DNA of 64,000 bases, from the NCBI GenBank assembly GCA_019055375.1, contig JAHQIW010007378.1:62001-126000 (forward strand). Reading direction: 5' to 3'. Below the pieces are notes generated by a model. The model did not search any database. It saw only the letters and a list, made by a program, of their open reading frames with translations, and was not told the origin of the DNA. This stretch comes from Parelaphostrongylus tenuis. Lineage: Eukaryota; Nematoda; Chromadorea; Rhabditida; Metastrongylidae. Made by a program: the position numbers and the translations under genes. This document shows positions 1-14,045 of this stretch, in pieces (within the stretch, counting starts at the first letter, position 1; the number at the start of each line of letters is the position of its first letter).

Positions 1-3000
1 CCTGCTCGGCTGACGAGGCTATCAAGGCCAAAACACGTGTATGGGGTAGTGCTCATAACAGACCACATGCATTGCTCAAAAGTAATTGTCAGGCATAATG
101 AAAAACTTCTGCTGAGGGAGACCACTCCTTCAGTACATTCATTTAGGATAAATAGCAGTGCAAATTAGAGAGTTGCCAGTTTACAAACTTTGCGGATGAC
201 TATGCATAATCTTCTAAAAAATCAAGGATATTGATAGAACATACGCTATCAGTAAGCCTGATGCTCGCAGAGAAAATGCGAAACTCACTGCTTAACGAAA
301 ATGCGCAGATGTTCTCGAATTCGTCAAAGTACGTCCGACATTCTGAAGTGCGGAGACAGATGGATCGTTGATGCAGGCAACCGTTATAAGCGTAGCATAC
401 TGGAAATAAGATCGGCGCAAATCTAGTAAGTGTTTTAATCGAGGATTCTATGCAAAGGTAAGAATATGGAAAACATAGATGGCACAAATATAACAGATCG
501 ATTGTAACAATGAATTACAATACAACTCTTTGACCATGTACCTATACGACTGCTGCATGATGGATTGCTACCGGCGGAACAGATAAAATTCGGTCGACAA
601 TCGCTCTCTAACTTCGGACTTACTTCGACTAAAGGTTTACTCTTGGCCAAGATTTTCCACGTTCTCGAAAACCTTCTCGACGTAGAATGATGTAAATGAG
701 TCTAAGCGAGTTGCACACCGACATCTTTACATTTTTATAGACTAACCTAGGAAAACATGAAGTAGAGGAAGAATTTAAAAGTCAATGACTTAAAAAGACA
801 ACGATTTTCTAGTGAAAGAAGCGATTCACTTTGAGCAAGTGACGGACTCCAACTGTATAGGACACGTTGCACATGATTACTTACTAGATGACTGCGTTTA
901 GTAGGTGTTTTTGGACAATACTTTGTCAATGACTGGAAATTTTCAGAATTCAAAACCGGCGCTAAAAAGGTTACCTGATGCTATGGCCAGTATAAGCCAC
1001 TTCTGCATGAATTCGAATAATATAAGTGCAAAACTGTTTTTTCTTCAGCAAGTACTTCCAGGAAATAGTGCGGTAAGTGTGGACGACACTTCAGCTATTC
1101 TTTCCTTTTTTGCCGCGTTGCTCGCTATCTTCTGCACTCCGTTCACCGTTAAGTCAAGCAATACGTTAACGCTAATCTCTTGTATGACATCCAATCAATT
1201 TTTTTGCTGAAAAACAATATTATCAAGCAGAGAAAATGCAACATTACTGAGGGAAATAGCGAGAAATTTTTGATCAATTCTAGAAACTGAAAAAAGTGTC
1301 ACGCTTATGGCCACTTGAAGATGATTATGACTATTAACATGACCAAAAAAGAAAAAGCGCGTTTTGCAATTTTACATAAAGTGTTTGCAATTTCTTCCTA
1401 GGTGCATTCAAAGTTAAGTGAAGACGGGGCAATCAAGTACATGAGTAGGTATTTTCAGAGTTCATGACGCTTAAACTTCAAGATTCTGCTTTTACGCCTC
1501 AGATTGGCAAATGCGAAATAAAACAGTCACAAAGAGCAAATGGTTCCAACATTTGCAAGAATGAAACTGAAAGATTTTAACGAAAAGATAATCAATTTCG
1601 AAAGAAATATCAAAAACTAAGGAAATGGCAGAGCAGAATACCAGATAGCATCCTGATGGGCAGCATGCCAGATGACTCGCAGCATCAGTTTCTCTAATAA
1701 CAAAACTGCGTACGATACAAGCATGTAGCCAGTAGATTAAAACATTCTAGATTTATCTCTCAAGATAGACTAAACAACTCTCACAGTACCCACTCACCAA
1801 GCTGATTGACAGCTGCCGCTGGATCTGGCGCGGCAGGAAGAAGTTACGAGCACAGGAAGCCATCTTGCCCTTACCGTAACCGTGTTCACCACGAAAGAGT
1901 TTTAGCATATTACAATAAATTGCTACCTTATAATCATTGGTTGATAAGAAACTGCGGCTATCGTGTCACAGAACTTCTGTGAATGCAACAATTGGAGTAA
2001 CTAAGCATTCCAAGATTTGCGTCGTTCAACAATGACACCAAAGTTTGACTGATTGCAAACGGCGGTAAACTACAGTCTACGTGGGTACGACAATTATCGC
2101 CCTTAAAGACCATTTCTAAGCTCCTATGTCTTTTTCGAATTCTCTTAAGATTTTTTGAGCCAAGCGTTAGAACAATCACCGCAAAAAGCCAGTTCGTCGA
2201 ATCAAGGGGAGTACTGATAATCAAAACGCTATTGACTACAAATCGGCAGTTTGAACGGTCTGGACGCTTTAGAATACGGAACAATCTCATCGATGTCACA
2301 CCAAGACATAGCCATGAGTAATCTCATCAGTTGGTCAAGCGAGTAGCCGCTTTGTTAACAACGTCTGGTTTTACTGTTTAAAAAATTCAGACGTTTCACC
2401 AAAAAATCTTTCACAAAATGCATGATGCGTGCAATTGTTTTGATAGCCTTTTACCGTCAGCATAAAGATTTGCTTTGAGGCTTTCAGTGAAAAAGACGTG
2501 AGCAAACGTTCAAGACTTCGGAATAGATAACTGACTACGAAGAGTATTGCTTCCAATACGTTCATTTCCTTAACTCGAGGATACTTCTATCAGGTAGTTC
2601 AGTTTAGAAAGAGACTAGCTGCTCACCCATGAAGCATGAAGAGTTGTCTTCTTAAACTGAATTTACGCGGACATCAATAAACCAATGGACTGACAAAGAA
2701 AAAATAGTTGGAGGAATTGATGGCAGATGAAGTGACAGAACGCTAAAATGGGTCCCCAGAGAGTTAAAACCTTTTTAGCTGATACCACCTAGGGAATGCA
2801 GGATGATTCCGTATGTTTCTAACTTTTTTCAAAGCCGAGCTTCTAAGAAAATCTGGCCTTAGAAAAGCTTTCTAAGAAAGATGAGGCAGAAGGCAGTGAC
2901 TGTGTTGCAACTCTCAAAAGTAGAAATAGACTATATGACATCTCAGTGAGATGAATCGTAAGAAGAATAGTTAGTTGAAGTGGCTGGAATTCTTTACATA

Positions 3001-6000
3001 ACCGATGAATTGAAAAGCTTTCACTAAAAAGAAAGCATTCCCACAACATCGTGAATGACAGAGCAACTATGCTTGAAAGAAAAAAGCAAACTCAAATTAT
3101 TTTCTCAGAGTTTAATTTGTTGGAAATGTTTGGAAGAAATACAAAACGATATAACAAAAGATATCAACTTTCTTGAATAGCAGACTCGGCAGAAACGAAG
3201 GATGAAAGTGGTGAATGAATTTCCGATGACATAAAAATGCGTGGACTTGAAAGAAGTCACGGTAGACTGCAGAAGCATACATGAATGAGAAATGCTAGGA
3301 GAAAAAGACAGAAGTAATCGAGAATAAGTGAACATGATTGATCCTATTCGCCGCATAAGCTAATTTCCGAAATCACCGAAATCATCACCTATGTGAAAGA
3401 AAGGTGACTTACAAAGCAGTAACTATACCGCTCTCCCGCGGGAGTAAAACGATATTTGTGAGTCATTCATGGAAATTCGGAAATTCAACATCGCTACGTA
3501 CTCTCAAGCGTTTTGTGCCAATTTCTCAGCATACTCCGTTCCGCCTTCATGATCGCCTTCGTAAGATTTTCGTAGAGTGATGGGCGTTTCTGCTTTTTGT
3601 TAGGACGAACTTGCGATCAGGTAAATCTGAAAGCTTGGTTCAAACCTGTGTCATTAGATACCTTGTCGGTCTCATAGAATGAAGTGTAGAAATTCTTCTT
3701 TGCGTAAATTTGAAAATAATCAAATACACGGCACTGATCTATCACATTTTGGTAACCCTTACCACGCCTGTACTAATATTTGAGTTACAGTAAGACAGCG
3801 ATAAGGGATTAATCAACACATTTGTTACTTGGAGATTACTCGTTTGCTAACCGATCGGACTCAGAATCACTGAGGAGTTTTTGCTTAGTTTCGAGTCTCA
3901 AAATGAATCAGCAGTTTTACATTGAAGGTCTTTTGTTGAAAATGTTCAAAAAGGCTGAGAGAGCATGTCTTTCAAATGAAGTGGAATGCATTATTTCTCT
4001 TTAGTTTTTTCTCAAGAAATTGACTCTAGTTTTGATACCACTGTGTTAGCTTTATTTCATTCAACCTTAAGAGCATTTTTTCACTTTCCATTCGTATGTA
4101 GATTATGTATGGAACAAAATTATTTGATGAATATATTTGTAAGTTTACACAATTTCGTATGAGTTATGAAAATTACTAGAATAGGAGAGATCTGACTAGA
4201 GATCCATAGCTCATTTCCTTTTCACGATAGTTTTTGGCTTGATCATTCAATTCCTAACCCTTTCATAGCTTGCGAAATTCGCATTCATTGGGTGAACATC
4301 TGTAACATCTTCTTCCTGGTGAACCTCGTATAACTCGATCAAGTGCACGGAAGCTTCCATTCGCACATGCCGCTCCGCAGTCGATGTATCTCGTCCGGGC
4401 ACACCAAAATGTATTATCTTTTTCTCTCAGAATGTCCGTGAAGCAGTCTTATATCAAGTCCCTGATGCTTTTGCTGAGCACGTGGCTTCTCCTCGAGTTC
4501 AATGCCAACGGTCTTCATCACATGAAATAATTTCATTTATCATGAATAGTAGTTCTACTGTTAGGAATTTGGAAATGTCAAGCGTTACGATTATTTTGAG
4601 CACTGTATCTGGACTTATACATTTGAGAAGTTCCAAAGCTCACAAAATGCCATGAGAACTGAGAAAACTATTGAAATTTTTGGCACAGTTCTGTTATGGC
4701 ACCGCCAAATGAGGCCTTCGGTATTTTGCAGAACGTTTCGGTAGCTTATCGATAGCTCAATTCAAGCAAATTTTAATGAGTTGTTCAATCTCTCAAATAG
4801 CTTATTTTTGGCCCCGTATCAGTCCAAATAGCATTTTGTTCCTCATTCGAAGATTTCTCAGTGAATAAAAGTTTTGTTGTAATAATCTTCTAACCGCTGG
4901 ATAGAGAAAATCATGGTCTAATTGGTTTTCGGAAAGGACTTTTTCAAGCTTTATAACAACCGTAACAATATTGGGTTTTACACTCAGAACTTTGAAACCC
5001 ACTCTTCTAATGCGAATTGCAGAGCTCTGAAAAGCTCTTTCTGAAAAGCAACCACATTTTCTTAATTAGAAAGATTTCCTCTACCTAGTGGTTACAATTT
5101 TATTACAAAAAACCTTTATCAGGCGAGAAATCTTTAAGTGTGAAACAAATCTCATGTTGACTGTTACGATGTTAAGAACAATCGATATGAGAAACAAAAT
5201 ATACGCTTGAAATTTTCTTGATTTAACCTATTACATAATCATGCATTCGTCATATAACAACAAAGATTACCCTTTTAGCGAAGGCCTCAAGGGGCCGCCG
5301 TAATAGAACAGTACCACGCACAGGAGACCGATTTGATCTGTTTATTTTATCGCTGTTTACCCTGTCACAAACATTTTCGCTTTTTTTCTGAACCGCATAT
5401 TCTGGAAAAGTGCGAATGGGGTTTGAAGTTGGACTGAGATGTCCGTTAAACTTGTGACTTGCCTCAAAAAGTTGTGTTCTCGACGATAAATAACTCAAGA
5501 TGAAATTTGTCACGTTCCGTTTCGAGCTTTTCAACTGGTTTGCAGGATTTTATGGAACGAAATCCATCAATGTTCAGCAGTTCACGATGACATCAAGCAA
5601 TAATGAAAACGAGATTATATCTCGGACGCAGCAGAGTCATTTGCTATCATTTCCTTTTTGTTTGACCGTTTTGGACTATTAGAACACAACTCGGTAATAG
5701 AGATTGACTTTTTGTAATCTCTTTAGACAGTCACTATTGGCTTAGAAATTTTTAGGTTCAGTTTACTTCGTTTTATTATTGACACTGGTTTTCACCCAAT
5801 TTCCACGAATTTTAACTCAAACATCACGAAAAAACAAAATAATACTTTATTATGTGGAATGCAGACTTATGAAACTGCACGATGATCTGCATGAATCTTT
5901 CAAAATCATTATATTTGCAATTCCAAACTAAAAAGTACATCGCTAAGCTATTTTTGAACTGACAGTGGTTAAAAAATCATAATTTCTAGGACTTCATTTA

Positions 6001-6135
6001 TCACTTGATGATTACAAATGATAGCTTCTACGTAATTCTATTGAATGTAATCATGGCTCACACTCTCCGATAAACACACTGGAAAATGCCCTCATACTCG
6101 TTCAACAATACTATCAATCAATCAGAAAGTAAATC
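1..6135. other. Gene-poor AT-rich stretch
   Basis: Apart from the candidate exon at 1798-1863 I see only short unsupported reading frames. The first ~115 bases match a dispersed inverted-repeat family (core ACAGACCACATGCATG-like) also seen at 21640-21745, 59765-59870 and 61010-61135. No other feature can be supported. Confidence 0.5.
1798..1863 (-). CDS. Possible first exon of an unrecognised gene
   Basis: An ATG at 1863-1861 opens 22 codons, MASCARNFFLPRQIQRQLSI followed by SL, ending exactly at a strong GTGAGT donor in phase 0. The peptide is rich in Arg, Ser and hydrophobics without acidic residues, like a mitochondrial targeting sequence, and the stretch is GC-richer than its surroundings. 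I could not find convincing following exons toward position 1. A 3'-terminal-looking reading at about 200-345 on the same strand (ending LDFLEDYA and a stop) has an acceptor-like CTTCAG, but the link is speculative. Confidence 0.25.
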
Positions 6136-6250
6136 TCTGAGGACTGAGTGGTGCGCAAAAACTCGACCTCAGGAGGAAGTTGAACTCGCTTTTCACCCAT
6201 ACCGGAGCCGCATGATGCTATTACACCACCGACGCACAGTTAATTCAAAA
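6136..6250 (-). mobile_element. SINE-like repeat, family 2 (degenerate)
   Basis: Matches the same motifs as the copies at 36775-37350 and 41835-42110: GAGTGGTGnGCAAAAAC, then a tRNA-like block read on the minus strand. It accounts for part of the long but meaningless open frame at 6086-6520. Confidence 0.55.
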
Positions 6251-8522
6251 GTCCAACCTACTCTAGACCTCGGCGTAATTATTGAGAAGATCTTACAAAT
6301 CCTTTTCAAAACAAAACTTAGCGAGGATGGTACTTCTTCCACTTCGGTAGCTTACGTATCCGGCGATATTGCCTTCCTCAAAGCCTACAAGGCGTTCTAT
6401 ACCAAATCACATGCAATTATTCGGACTGATTTGCTAAAGAAACTCGCCTGTTGCGAAATGGTCAAAAATATTCAACATTGTGAGCATGATTATTTGAATG
6501 TCACGTCGTGGGAGCAATGAACGCTTCATCTCGTTGAAATTAGCGAACTGACACACACACTTATCTGGCAGGACAAAAGAAATCACTTGAAACATCGGAA
6601 GAGCCAGAGTGTTATTACAAAGGCCAGATATGTATTTAATCGCCTTGATCGATAAAACCCGAATGTGAACTGCTTTTTAAGAAGATTCATCATCTAGTGA
6701 CGCTTTATCTTTTGCGTCCATCAAGCCGATTAGGCTGCAGCATTCCAGGGTTGTTGAGGAAAGAATTATGTTACAAGCTTAAAATGGGGAGAAGCATCCT
6801 TGTCAAAACCTCTTATGTGTAATCCGAGTATGCTGATTCGTCGCCACTGAAAAGGGATACATAAAATCGAATTTACATTTTCAAACACACAATTTACCCT
6901 CATAATGTTTTGATATCCGTGTGCTGGAAAAAATTGTCTATCATTGCTTGCAGATATGTGGATGCATTACACGGTGAGTTTAGCCCTTTGAACTCATTTT
7001 TTACAGCCCCTTTGATTCTTTCCAAGCACTCTTCCTATTTCTTATACTGATGTTTTAATAGATCGGTGCTCTGAAGTTTTTTCCCCTGCAGTTAGAAGGA
7101 ATTATTGAAACATGTCGAGGCTACTGTCGGTCTTGGGATACTGTTCCCTGCGCTGAAACTGATTGCTGATTACAAACCAACAGTATTTCAATGAGATGAT
7201 CAACCACACATGGTTGATCAGTCGTTGAAGGGTTATAGGCGGAAGCAACAACTAAAATGTACTTATATCCTTGTATATGCCATCATATAACAAGTTCTGC
7301 GAATCCGAGAATTTTTAGGATTTGGTTTTCTTCTTCGCAGTCACTGTCTCTGCGTCTTGCTTCGACTGCTGCTCAATGCGTTTGGCGAACGCCTTCAAGA
7401 TTACAACGAAGAGTCTTCCGACCTTTTTACGAGATCCTTGTAGACGGCCAACCAGATAAAGAGTTAATTGCGAGAAAGTGTCGGTGGAGGGGGTCGAGTT
7501 AGCATCTTGCTTCTAAAAAATCTACATCATTCCCTTGGCCACCACCTCGAAAAGAAGCAGCTACAGAGATAAATTTTCCAGAAGTGATCCACGCATACTG
7601 CAGCGTCAATTTCGAGCAGAACTTACTCCTTTGTCTGTTTAGCTTTTTCTGAACTTTATGACAGTATATGTAATAGGAGAAAACACTTTTCAAAAGAACG
7701 AAGGAATTTGAAGCAGTGGCATCTTCTCAAACTACATATTCACCGTCTCTCCTGATCATTGATTAATGTCCGTCCCCTACCATTCAGTTTCCACAAATAG
7801 TATTTCATATTGCAAAAAGTCGATCCATGAGAAAACAAACAAATTTCTTCTATAATTTAGCTATTCTTTTATTTAAGTAAATAATTTATAAAAGAAGTAG
7901 ATGACTTTGTGGACAATAGTCTCATATTCGGTTACTTTTGTGGATCGAATATAGTATAATGTTACAACAGTTGTATTAATCTTCGGCAGCACCAAAGAAC
8001 ATCATTATGAAAATCTACTTCTCATAATCTTAATCTTATATTGATAACGAGAAGCGCAACTCTAGTAAATTTTCCAGCAAACCTTTAAGAGTTTCGACGG
8101 TTCAATTCTTTTCCTTTATATGCTCTATAGAGCAAACGCTCATCTTCTTGAAGAGTCACTCAAGTATCGGAAAGGTTCTGTTCCAGAGAGTAATACTATA
8201 CTATTGCAGAACTGATGAGGCGCCTATGGCTATCTGTTTATCAAAACAGGAGCAGTAACACCAAAGATTTTGCAGTATGGTATATTTATAGTTAATCCAC
8301 CTTTGTCTATTGGAATAGTTTGGCTCGCAGTGATTGAATATTTTACAGGGGCCTGCTCTAGTCACTCATAATTTACGGGCTTATAAGTGAAACAAGTGAT
8401 AGATGACATATCCTATCTGCACTTGTGTCTTTCCAGCAATGCCAAAGTTGCAAAGTAGAACTAATTTGTTTCAGTCACCAAGGAACCTTACGTGTCAACC
8501 TCATATAACATTAGCCACCTGT
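6251..8522. other. No recognisable feature
   Basis: AT-rich unique-looking sequence. A short stretch at about 7340-7440 has a TTCTTCGCAG acceptor-like site and two open frames, but no family could be recognised and no donor fits. Confidence 0.4.
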
Positions 8523-8550
8523 GCATATATATGTATATATATATATATAT
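8523..8550. repeat. (TA)n microsatellite
   Basis: Nearly pure TA repeat directly left of the M1 element. Confidence 0.85.
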
Positions 8551-9370
8551 TTGAAATGAAAAACCGATTTCATCCGCTTTAGAGGAACTTTGCACAGGAG
8601 TGTTAGTAACATTCGAAAGCGGAGATTTGAGGCTACAGTCCCACGTCGTCGGTTTTTCAAAACACTCCTCTATAACGCTGTAGCAATCAGATAAAGAATT
8701 ATATTTCGTACTCGCTTCTCGCCTTCATTTTTATCACGCAAATGACTCGGTGGAAGCGGAAAGGCTTATCAATGTGTAGAATTTTTCAGTATCTTAGTAG
8801 GCCTTCTCTCAAAGCGAACGAAAAGTTCGCAACTAATGACAAGTGATAAATCGTCCCACCACGCCTCGCCCCATACCACGCCATCGCCTTGTCGAATAGC
8901 CAGTAAACAATTTGCCAAAAATGTAAAAGCTTGATCTTATTTTCCCTGGTAAACCGTATTTTTAGGAGATAAGCAGATTACTAGAATCAGGAAACATAAA
9001 GCTATCAAATGATTACTAGCAGTTTAGAGGAAGAGCTCTGTCCGACGAGTTTTAAAGCACAAATCGAAAGACCAGAGGAGATCAAAAGATCAAAGAACTT
9101 TTTGAAAAGCAAGCACGTTTCTGAGTTTTTTGAAACTCATGCTATAGTTCGAGTATTAGCACTCTTAGGAGGGAGTTGCTTCCAGCCAAAGGTAAGCGAG
9201 AAGCGAGATAAGAGAAAATTACGTGATTTCACGAAAATGACTTTTTAAAATGTTACAGCGTTATAAATGGGTGTTTTAAGAAACCGGCTACGTGAAACAG
9301 GAGTCTGAAGTCTCAGCTCCCAACTGATTACTAGCACTCCTATGAGAAGTTCTTTTCGGCGAACGAGACC
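8551..9370. mobile_element. Inverted-repeat DNA transposon, family M1 (non-autonomous), inside (TA)n
   Basis: Left end reads AAATGAAAAACCGATTTCAT and continues with GGAGTGTTAGTAACATTCGA; the right end carries the inverted counterpart GCACTCCTATGAGAAGTTC. The terminal inverted repeats are about 130-150 bp and degenerate. Both flanks are TA microsatellite (8523-8550 and 9371-9427), consistent with insertion into a TA run. The internal frame at 9009-9248 is not recognisable as a transposase. Confidence 0.75.
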
Positions 9371-9427
9371 ATATATAATATATTATATATACTATAATAT
9401 ATTATATATATATATTATATTATATAC
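9371..9427. repeat. (TA)n-like AT-rich microsatellite
   Basis: Imperfect TA/TAT repeat directly right of the M1 element. Confidence 0.85.
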
Positions 9428-11689
9428 ATGTTTTGTTGTTTTGTTGCAGAATTGTTTCAGTGCATAACAGCGATGGTTGAGTGCAGTGGTAAGCCACCAT
9501 TGAATGTTGTACACCTGCACATATTGTAGGTATTCATTCATCTACCTTATCATTTTTCTAATGTATGGCGCACCCAGCACAGTTTGACCAATGGGAACAA
9601 CTTCATTTTACCTTTGATTCTACATCCGACAAGGCTTATCACACTGTGATCAACCGGTGTATTTCGACATGGAAGTGTACTGCGGTATATATCACTTTTG
9701 CACAGATTTCAAAATTGGTAAGCCAAGCTTTTTGAAAGTAAAACTCGATTATGAGTCAAAGCTGCCGAAAAGGATTGCTAACCAGATAATGCTCAGTCGC
9801 TAATTAGCGCGCGACGAACGTAATGAGGATCATCAGTACGTTTACAGAACTTTATTGGCTCAGCGGAGGGGAAAAAAACATTGGAATCGAAACTGTGTTT
9901 GACCCTCCACGACTCTTCAGGCTGTGTACGGAAAACAACTTGATACTAGGAGAAAAACTATCTTTACGCATGTGAAATTCTCAGAAGGCTAAAATTGTTA
10001 TCTCTAAAAAATAATCAATGAAAGTTGAAGATAGAAATTGAACGAACGACGATTCGAGAGAGACGGTGGAGTCACTAGTCTGCTTGAGGGTTTAATGCAG
10101 TTTGTAGAAACGAGCACAAAAAACAAAATGAGTATCGTATGCGGAATGCAATCACCTGCCAATCATCTAGCGATATCCGGCACAGCACTGCCGATTTGTC
10201 AGCCATCAACGAGCGTTTACGAGAAGAACAATGCACGAAAAAATTCTTCACGATCTTTTCATCAGTTCTGCTAAGTTCGACGAGAAATTAATAGTATGGC
10301 AGCCTACTTAGAGATAGTACCTCCTCAGAGGACAAATCAAAACGAACAGCTTTTCCCTCAAGTTCTAATATTTCACGGGTGTGAAAAATGTGATGTAAAT
10401 AGGTGGAAAGGATCCTACAGCTGCACAATATTGCTATCCATCGCTCTTCAATGTCTTCAAGGATGTGTTTTATTCGTAAGCGTTTTAAAAGAATGAGAAG
10501 CAAATAGCGCATATAAACTGCGAGTTTTAAGAGATGAACATTGGAAAGGTAGGCTATCTTGAGCAAAATTTCAAGTATATGTTGATAGGAGGAATAAAAT
10601 TGGTCAAATAATTCAGTTAAATACAGCATTTTCGGTTTTAATTAAAGAATTCACAATATTTTCTCAAAAGTTAAGTCAAAAAAATTGTGATACAAATGAT
10701 TGTGTGATCATTTTCAATAATTTCAAAATGTGGAATGTTTTGGATATTCTGAAAATGTGACTGATTTGACTAAAATGAATTGAAAGCAAAGCGAGGGATA
10801 TGTAGCAAAAATCGCCACAACATCTCTAACTATTGGTCAAGTTTGACTTTCCATTTCCTTTTTTTCCGTTAAGATGATCGACTATTCAGTATACACAGTG
10901 TTATAATTTTGCAGGAAATAGGCAAATATATGTAATCTTGAGAACTGAGGAAACGGATGAGTGGGCTTCTAGCAAAGTTTTGTCACGATGTGCTTACCCC
11001 GAACTGTAGATGAAATTGAATATAAAGTATTAGGGAAAAAAAGCTGAAATGCGAGCTCTTTAAAAAATCGACAGATGGGATTCCTAAAGAAATTCTGGAC
11101 ATTTGACGTTGAGGTCGGCCTTAAGTTGTAATAACGAGGCAGTCAGTCAGTGTCAGGCGTGATCCATGCAACAAACAGCAGCAGCAAAAACAGGTGACTG
11201 TGCTTTGTTATCAAATCATGAACTCATGGCGGAATTTTTTCCTGCATCAATACATCTATTATGGAAAAAAATCCATTTTACTTCACATCTGAATAAATCT
11301 TCCATACGCAGATAAACATGCACTGTTCTCGTTTTCTACGTCTATTTTTCTTATGTTCTGATACCCAACAACACCCAACACGTGGAGAATTTGCCTTATG
11401 GATAACTTTGAAGACAACTCTTCGCTCCTCGTGAAATTTTTTTCTTCCATTGCGACTGAAATGATCTGACCTCGGATCATTTGATGTAATGCTCAGAATT
11501 ACCAGAAGATATCCCGACTCAATGTTTTTTTTTTCAAAATTAAGCTGATGAAATGAAAATTCTTATTAATTACGAAATACAATGCGTATAATTGGTTAAT
11601 AGTTGAAGTGTCCTGTTTTAATCAATTCCCCTGGGTTGTCTGTAAATTCAGCTCTATCAAATATTGCTAAAAGGCATTGAATACGTTTT

Positions 11690-11835
11690 TGGCCTATGCA
11701 GTGACTTGAGGTGGCCTTTAGCTTATCCAGTGATGCTATCCTCCCAGCCATGTCTAGTACTAATTAATCTACTCGAAGAAATAGAAAGCTTGGTGGCTAA
11801 AGGCCGAGGAGTCGAACTAATGGTGACGGTATTGC
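11690..11835 (-). mobile_element. SINE family 1 remnant
   Basis: Contains the family-1 body words GTGACTTGAGGTGGCCTTTA and CTCCCAGCCATGTCTAG, followed by the reverse complement of a tRNA B-box-like word (GTCGAACTAA). It explains most of the open frame at 11664-11948. Confidence 0.55.
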
Positions 11836-12639
11836 AAAGAACTTCAGTTACTCTGCCAAGACGCACTTCCAATATTCTTATTCATATCGATATTCGGAGT
11901 GATAGTGAGAAGGAAAGGACAGGATTTTCATGCAGTATTCATGAGTAATTTTTTCAGAATCTTGCCTAAGGGTGAATATGATCATAGGTGAGAAATTCGG
12001 TCAATTATAAGCACACTAGGAAATCACAGATTCTCAGCGCGAAAGTAAAAAGAGTATTACATTTTCAAGAGATTCAAGACCCAATTTGCTTCATTTACCA
12101 CAAAGCAAGTCCTTCTTTTTGAGACTTCATCCATCAGAAGGTGCACATCGATTGAGCAATGTAGAGTACGCCTATTGAATCAGATTGTAGGCAAATCAAA
12201 TTCAAGCCTGAGCTGTTGAAGACTCTGCACTCAATATGTTAACGACAACGTCAACCTGCCGTTGAAACGTACACAAAAACTACTTCTAGATCACAGTAGA
12301 TGTAGAATTCCCAAGCGAAGAAATTTTCTAATAAACCGTTCCAGAAAACAAAATATTACTTTTATGCATAAGGAGACCTTACATGCCACTATGTTGGCCA
12401 AATGTGCAATTTAGTACCACCACGATGGCAAGAACTGAGTCAAATGCTCTGCGCTTTTCTAAGATCACTAAGATTGACACCGAATGCTCTAAATTTCATA
12501 TTTTTTCCAATAGCAATTGAACACTATTTTTTCAAACTTTTCTCTGAACACTAAATGAATTTTCCCATCAATTGATCGAGGGATCTGTCAATTCATGAAT
12601 TTATGATGAACACCAACAAAAACTTCATTTGAGGTGATT

Positions 12640-12785
12640 GATTGCTTATTTGGCAATACAATGACTCGCGGTGGCTTTCCACTGAATCGAGTCAATGCTG
12701 CTTACCCTCCCAGACAAGTCTGAGACCAGTCTGGTACCAATTCAGCGACCCCGGAGCGAATTGATCATTTGATCCGGGAACCAAC
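12640..12785 (-). mobile_element. SINE family 1 copy
   Basis: Carries ATGACTCGCGGTGGCTTTCC and CAGACAAGTCTGAGACCAGT, shared with the copies at 32690, 45585 and 63335. The tRNA-like end is lost. Confidence 0.7.
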
Positions 12786-14045
12786 AAAAAAAAAATACAT
12801 CTAGCAATAACTGAGAGTTTTTCTCATGTGCCTCTATTCAGGCAAAACAAAAGTGGCTGCAGCACTTTGGCAAACACTTTGAATTAACATTGCAAAAGGA
12901 ATATTCGTCGATTAACTATAAATGATTTAAGGCTCACAAAAATCAACAGACCCAGTTAGCTTTGGTGGATTCCCGTGAATTACACTAATCCATCAATTTT
13001 TTGAGACCATTTTTTCGAGCGAGAAACTTTTATCCCGAGTTTCTGAAGTTACCTAACAACAGCGATCCAGCCCATATTTGCAGGCAGTCAATGTCACTTA
13101 TAGATCGGGTGAATACTTGCAGCTTTTTCTATCTACTCTAAAGTTCCATAGATAAGAGAGGTCTGTGCTGAAAAACAGGCGCCTTTTTCGCGGAGTTTGC
13201 TCATACCTACTTCTTTCTTATTTTGAATTTTTCTTTTTTTCACTTTGGTGAGATCCTTTTTTCAGGAATCATAAGATACTTATGAAGCATACGTGTCCGT
13301 CCTTTTTTGCAAATATCAAACCGCACCTGTCTATGAAATTTTAGGATACTTTGACACGACAGCAGCTCCAGATAAGTGTACCTGATACTTTGATTTCTGG
13401 ATGGAATGGTTAAATTATTCTCATTTTGAACAACTTTGGCATGCAAAAAATTAGGCAGATGATTACATCATGCCAGCTAAAAGCAAGCTTTGCTAGATTG
13501 ATTTGACAATGCATAGATGGGATTTTAGAGCCAAGTACTTTGGTGTATGTCGTGACAAAATCCGAATATCTATGAAACGCTTACTGAAGTGCAAAGGTCA
13601 TAAAAATGTGCGATGCCTGAGAGATCATCAAAAAACGAAGTGATCTTCCTAAACCTTTGAGATTATAGCTTTCGTGAGTAGCTTCATTATTGAGATTTAT
13701 GAAGACCGTAACGTCAAAATGCTTGATGTACAATGGTATGAAAGCTGTGTGTGAACTGAGTGTCATAAACTCTGGATGCTTCCTCCTTTGCTCGCGCATT
13801 GTTGTGGCCTTCAGTTATCACAAGAAGCGTCATATTACTGCAAAATGAGAGAGAAGATTAGCCTGAAGAGAACATGGCCGCAAAAGACTATCAAATTAGG
13901 TCTGAAAACCTGTGATTTCAAACTAATACGATTTTCCCCTTCTTCAGATGTAAACACGCAAACAGTGTCTTAGTAGATTGGGGTAACACACTAGTTTGTG
14001 TCGATAGCGTGCGATGGAGAGGTCAGTTCTGCAGTGTAGTAAGTA

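Larger units (their letters stand above)
9428..14045. other. Gene-poor stretch with SINE remnants
   Basis: Holds two family-1 SINE bodies (listed separately) and otherwise only short unsupported frames, the longest at 10038-10274 and 10288-10629. Confidence 0.45.

Noticed and set aside
905..1210. 101-codon plus-strand frame near the left edge
   Set aside because: The minus strand is also open across much of it, no family is recognised, and splice context is ambiguous.
6086..6520. 144-codon open frame on the plus strand
   Set aside because: Its first third is a family-2 SINE and the rest resembles no family.
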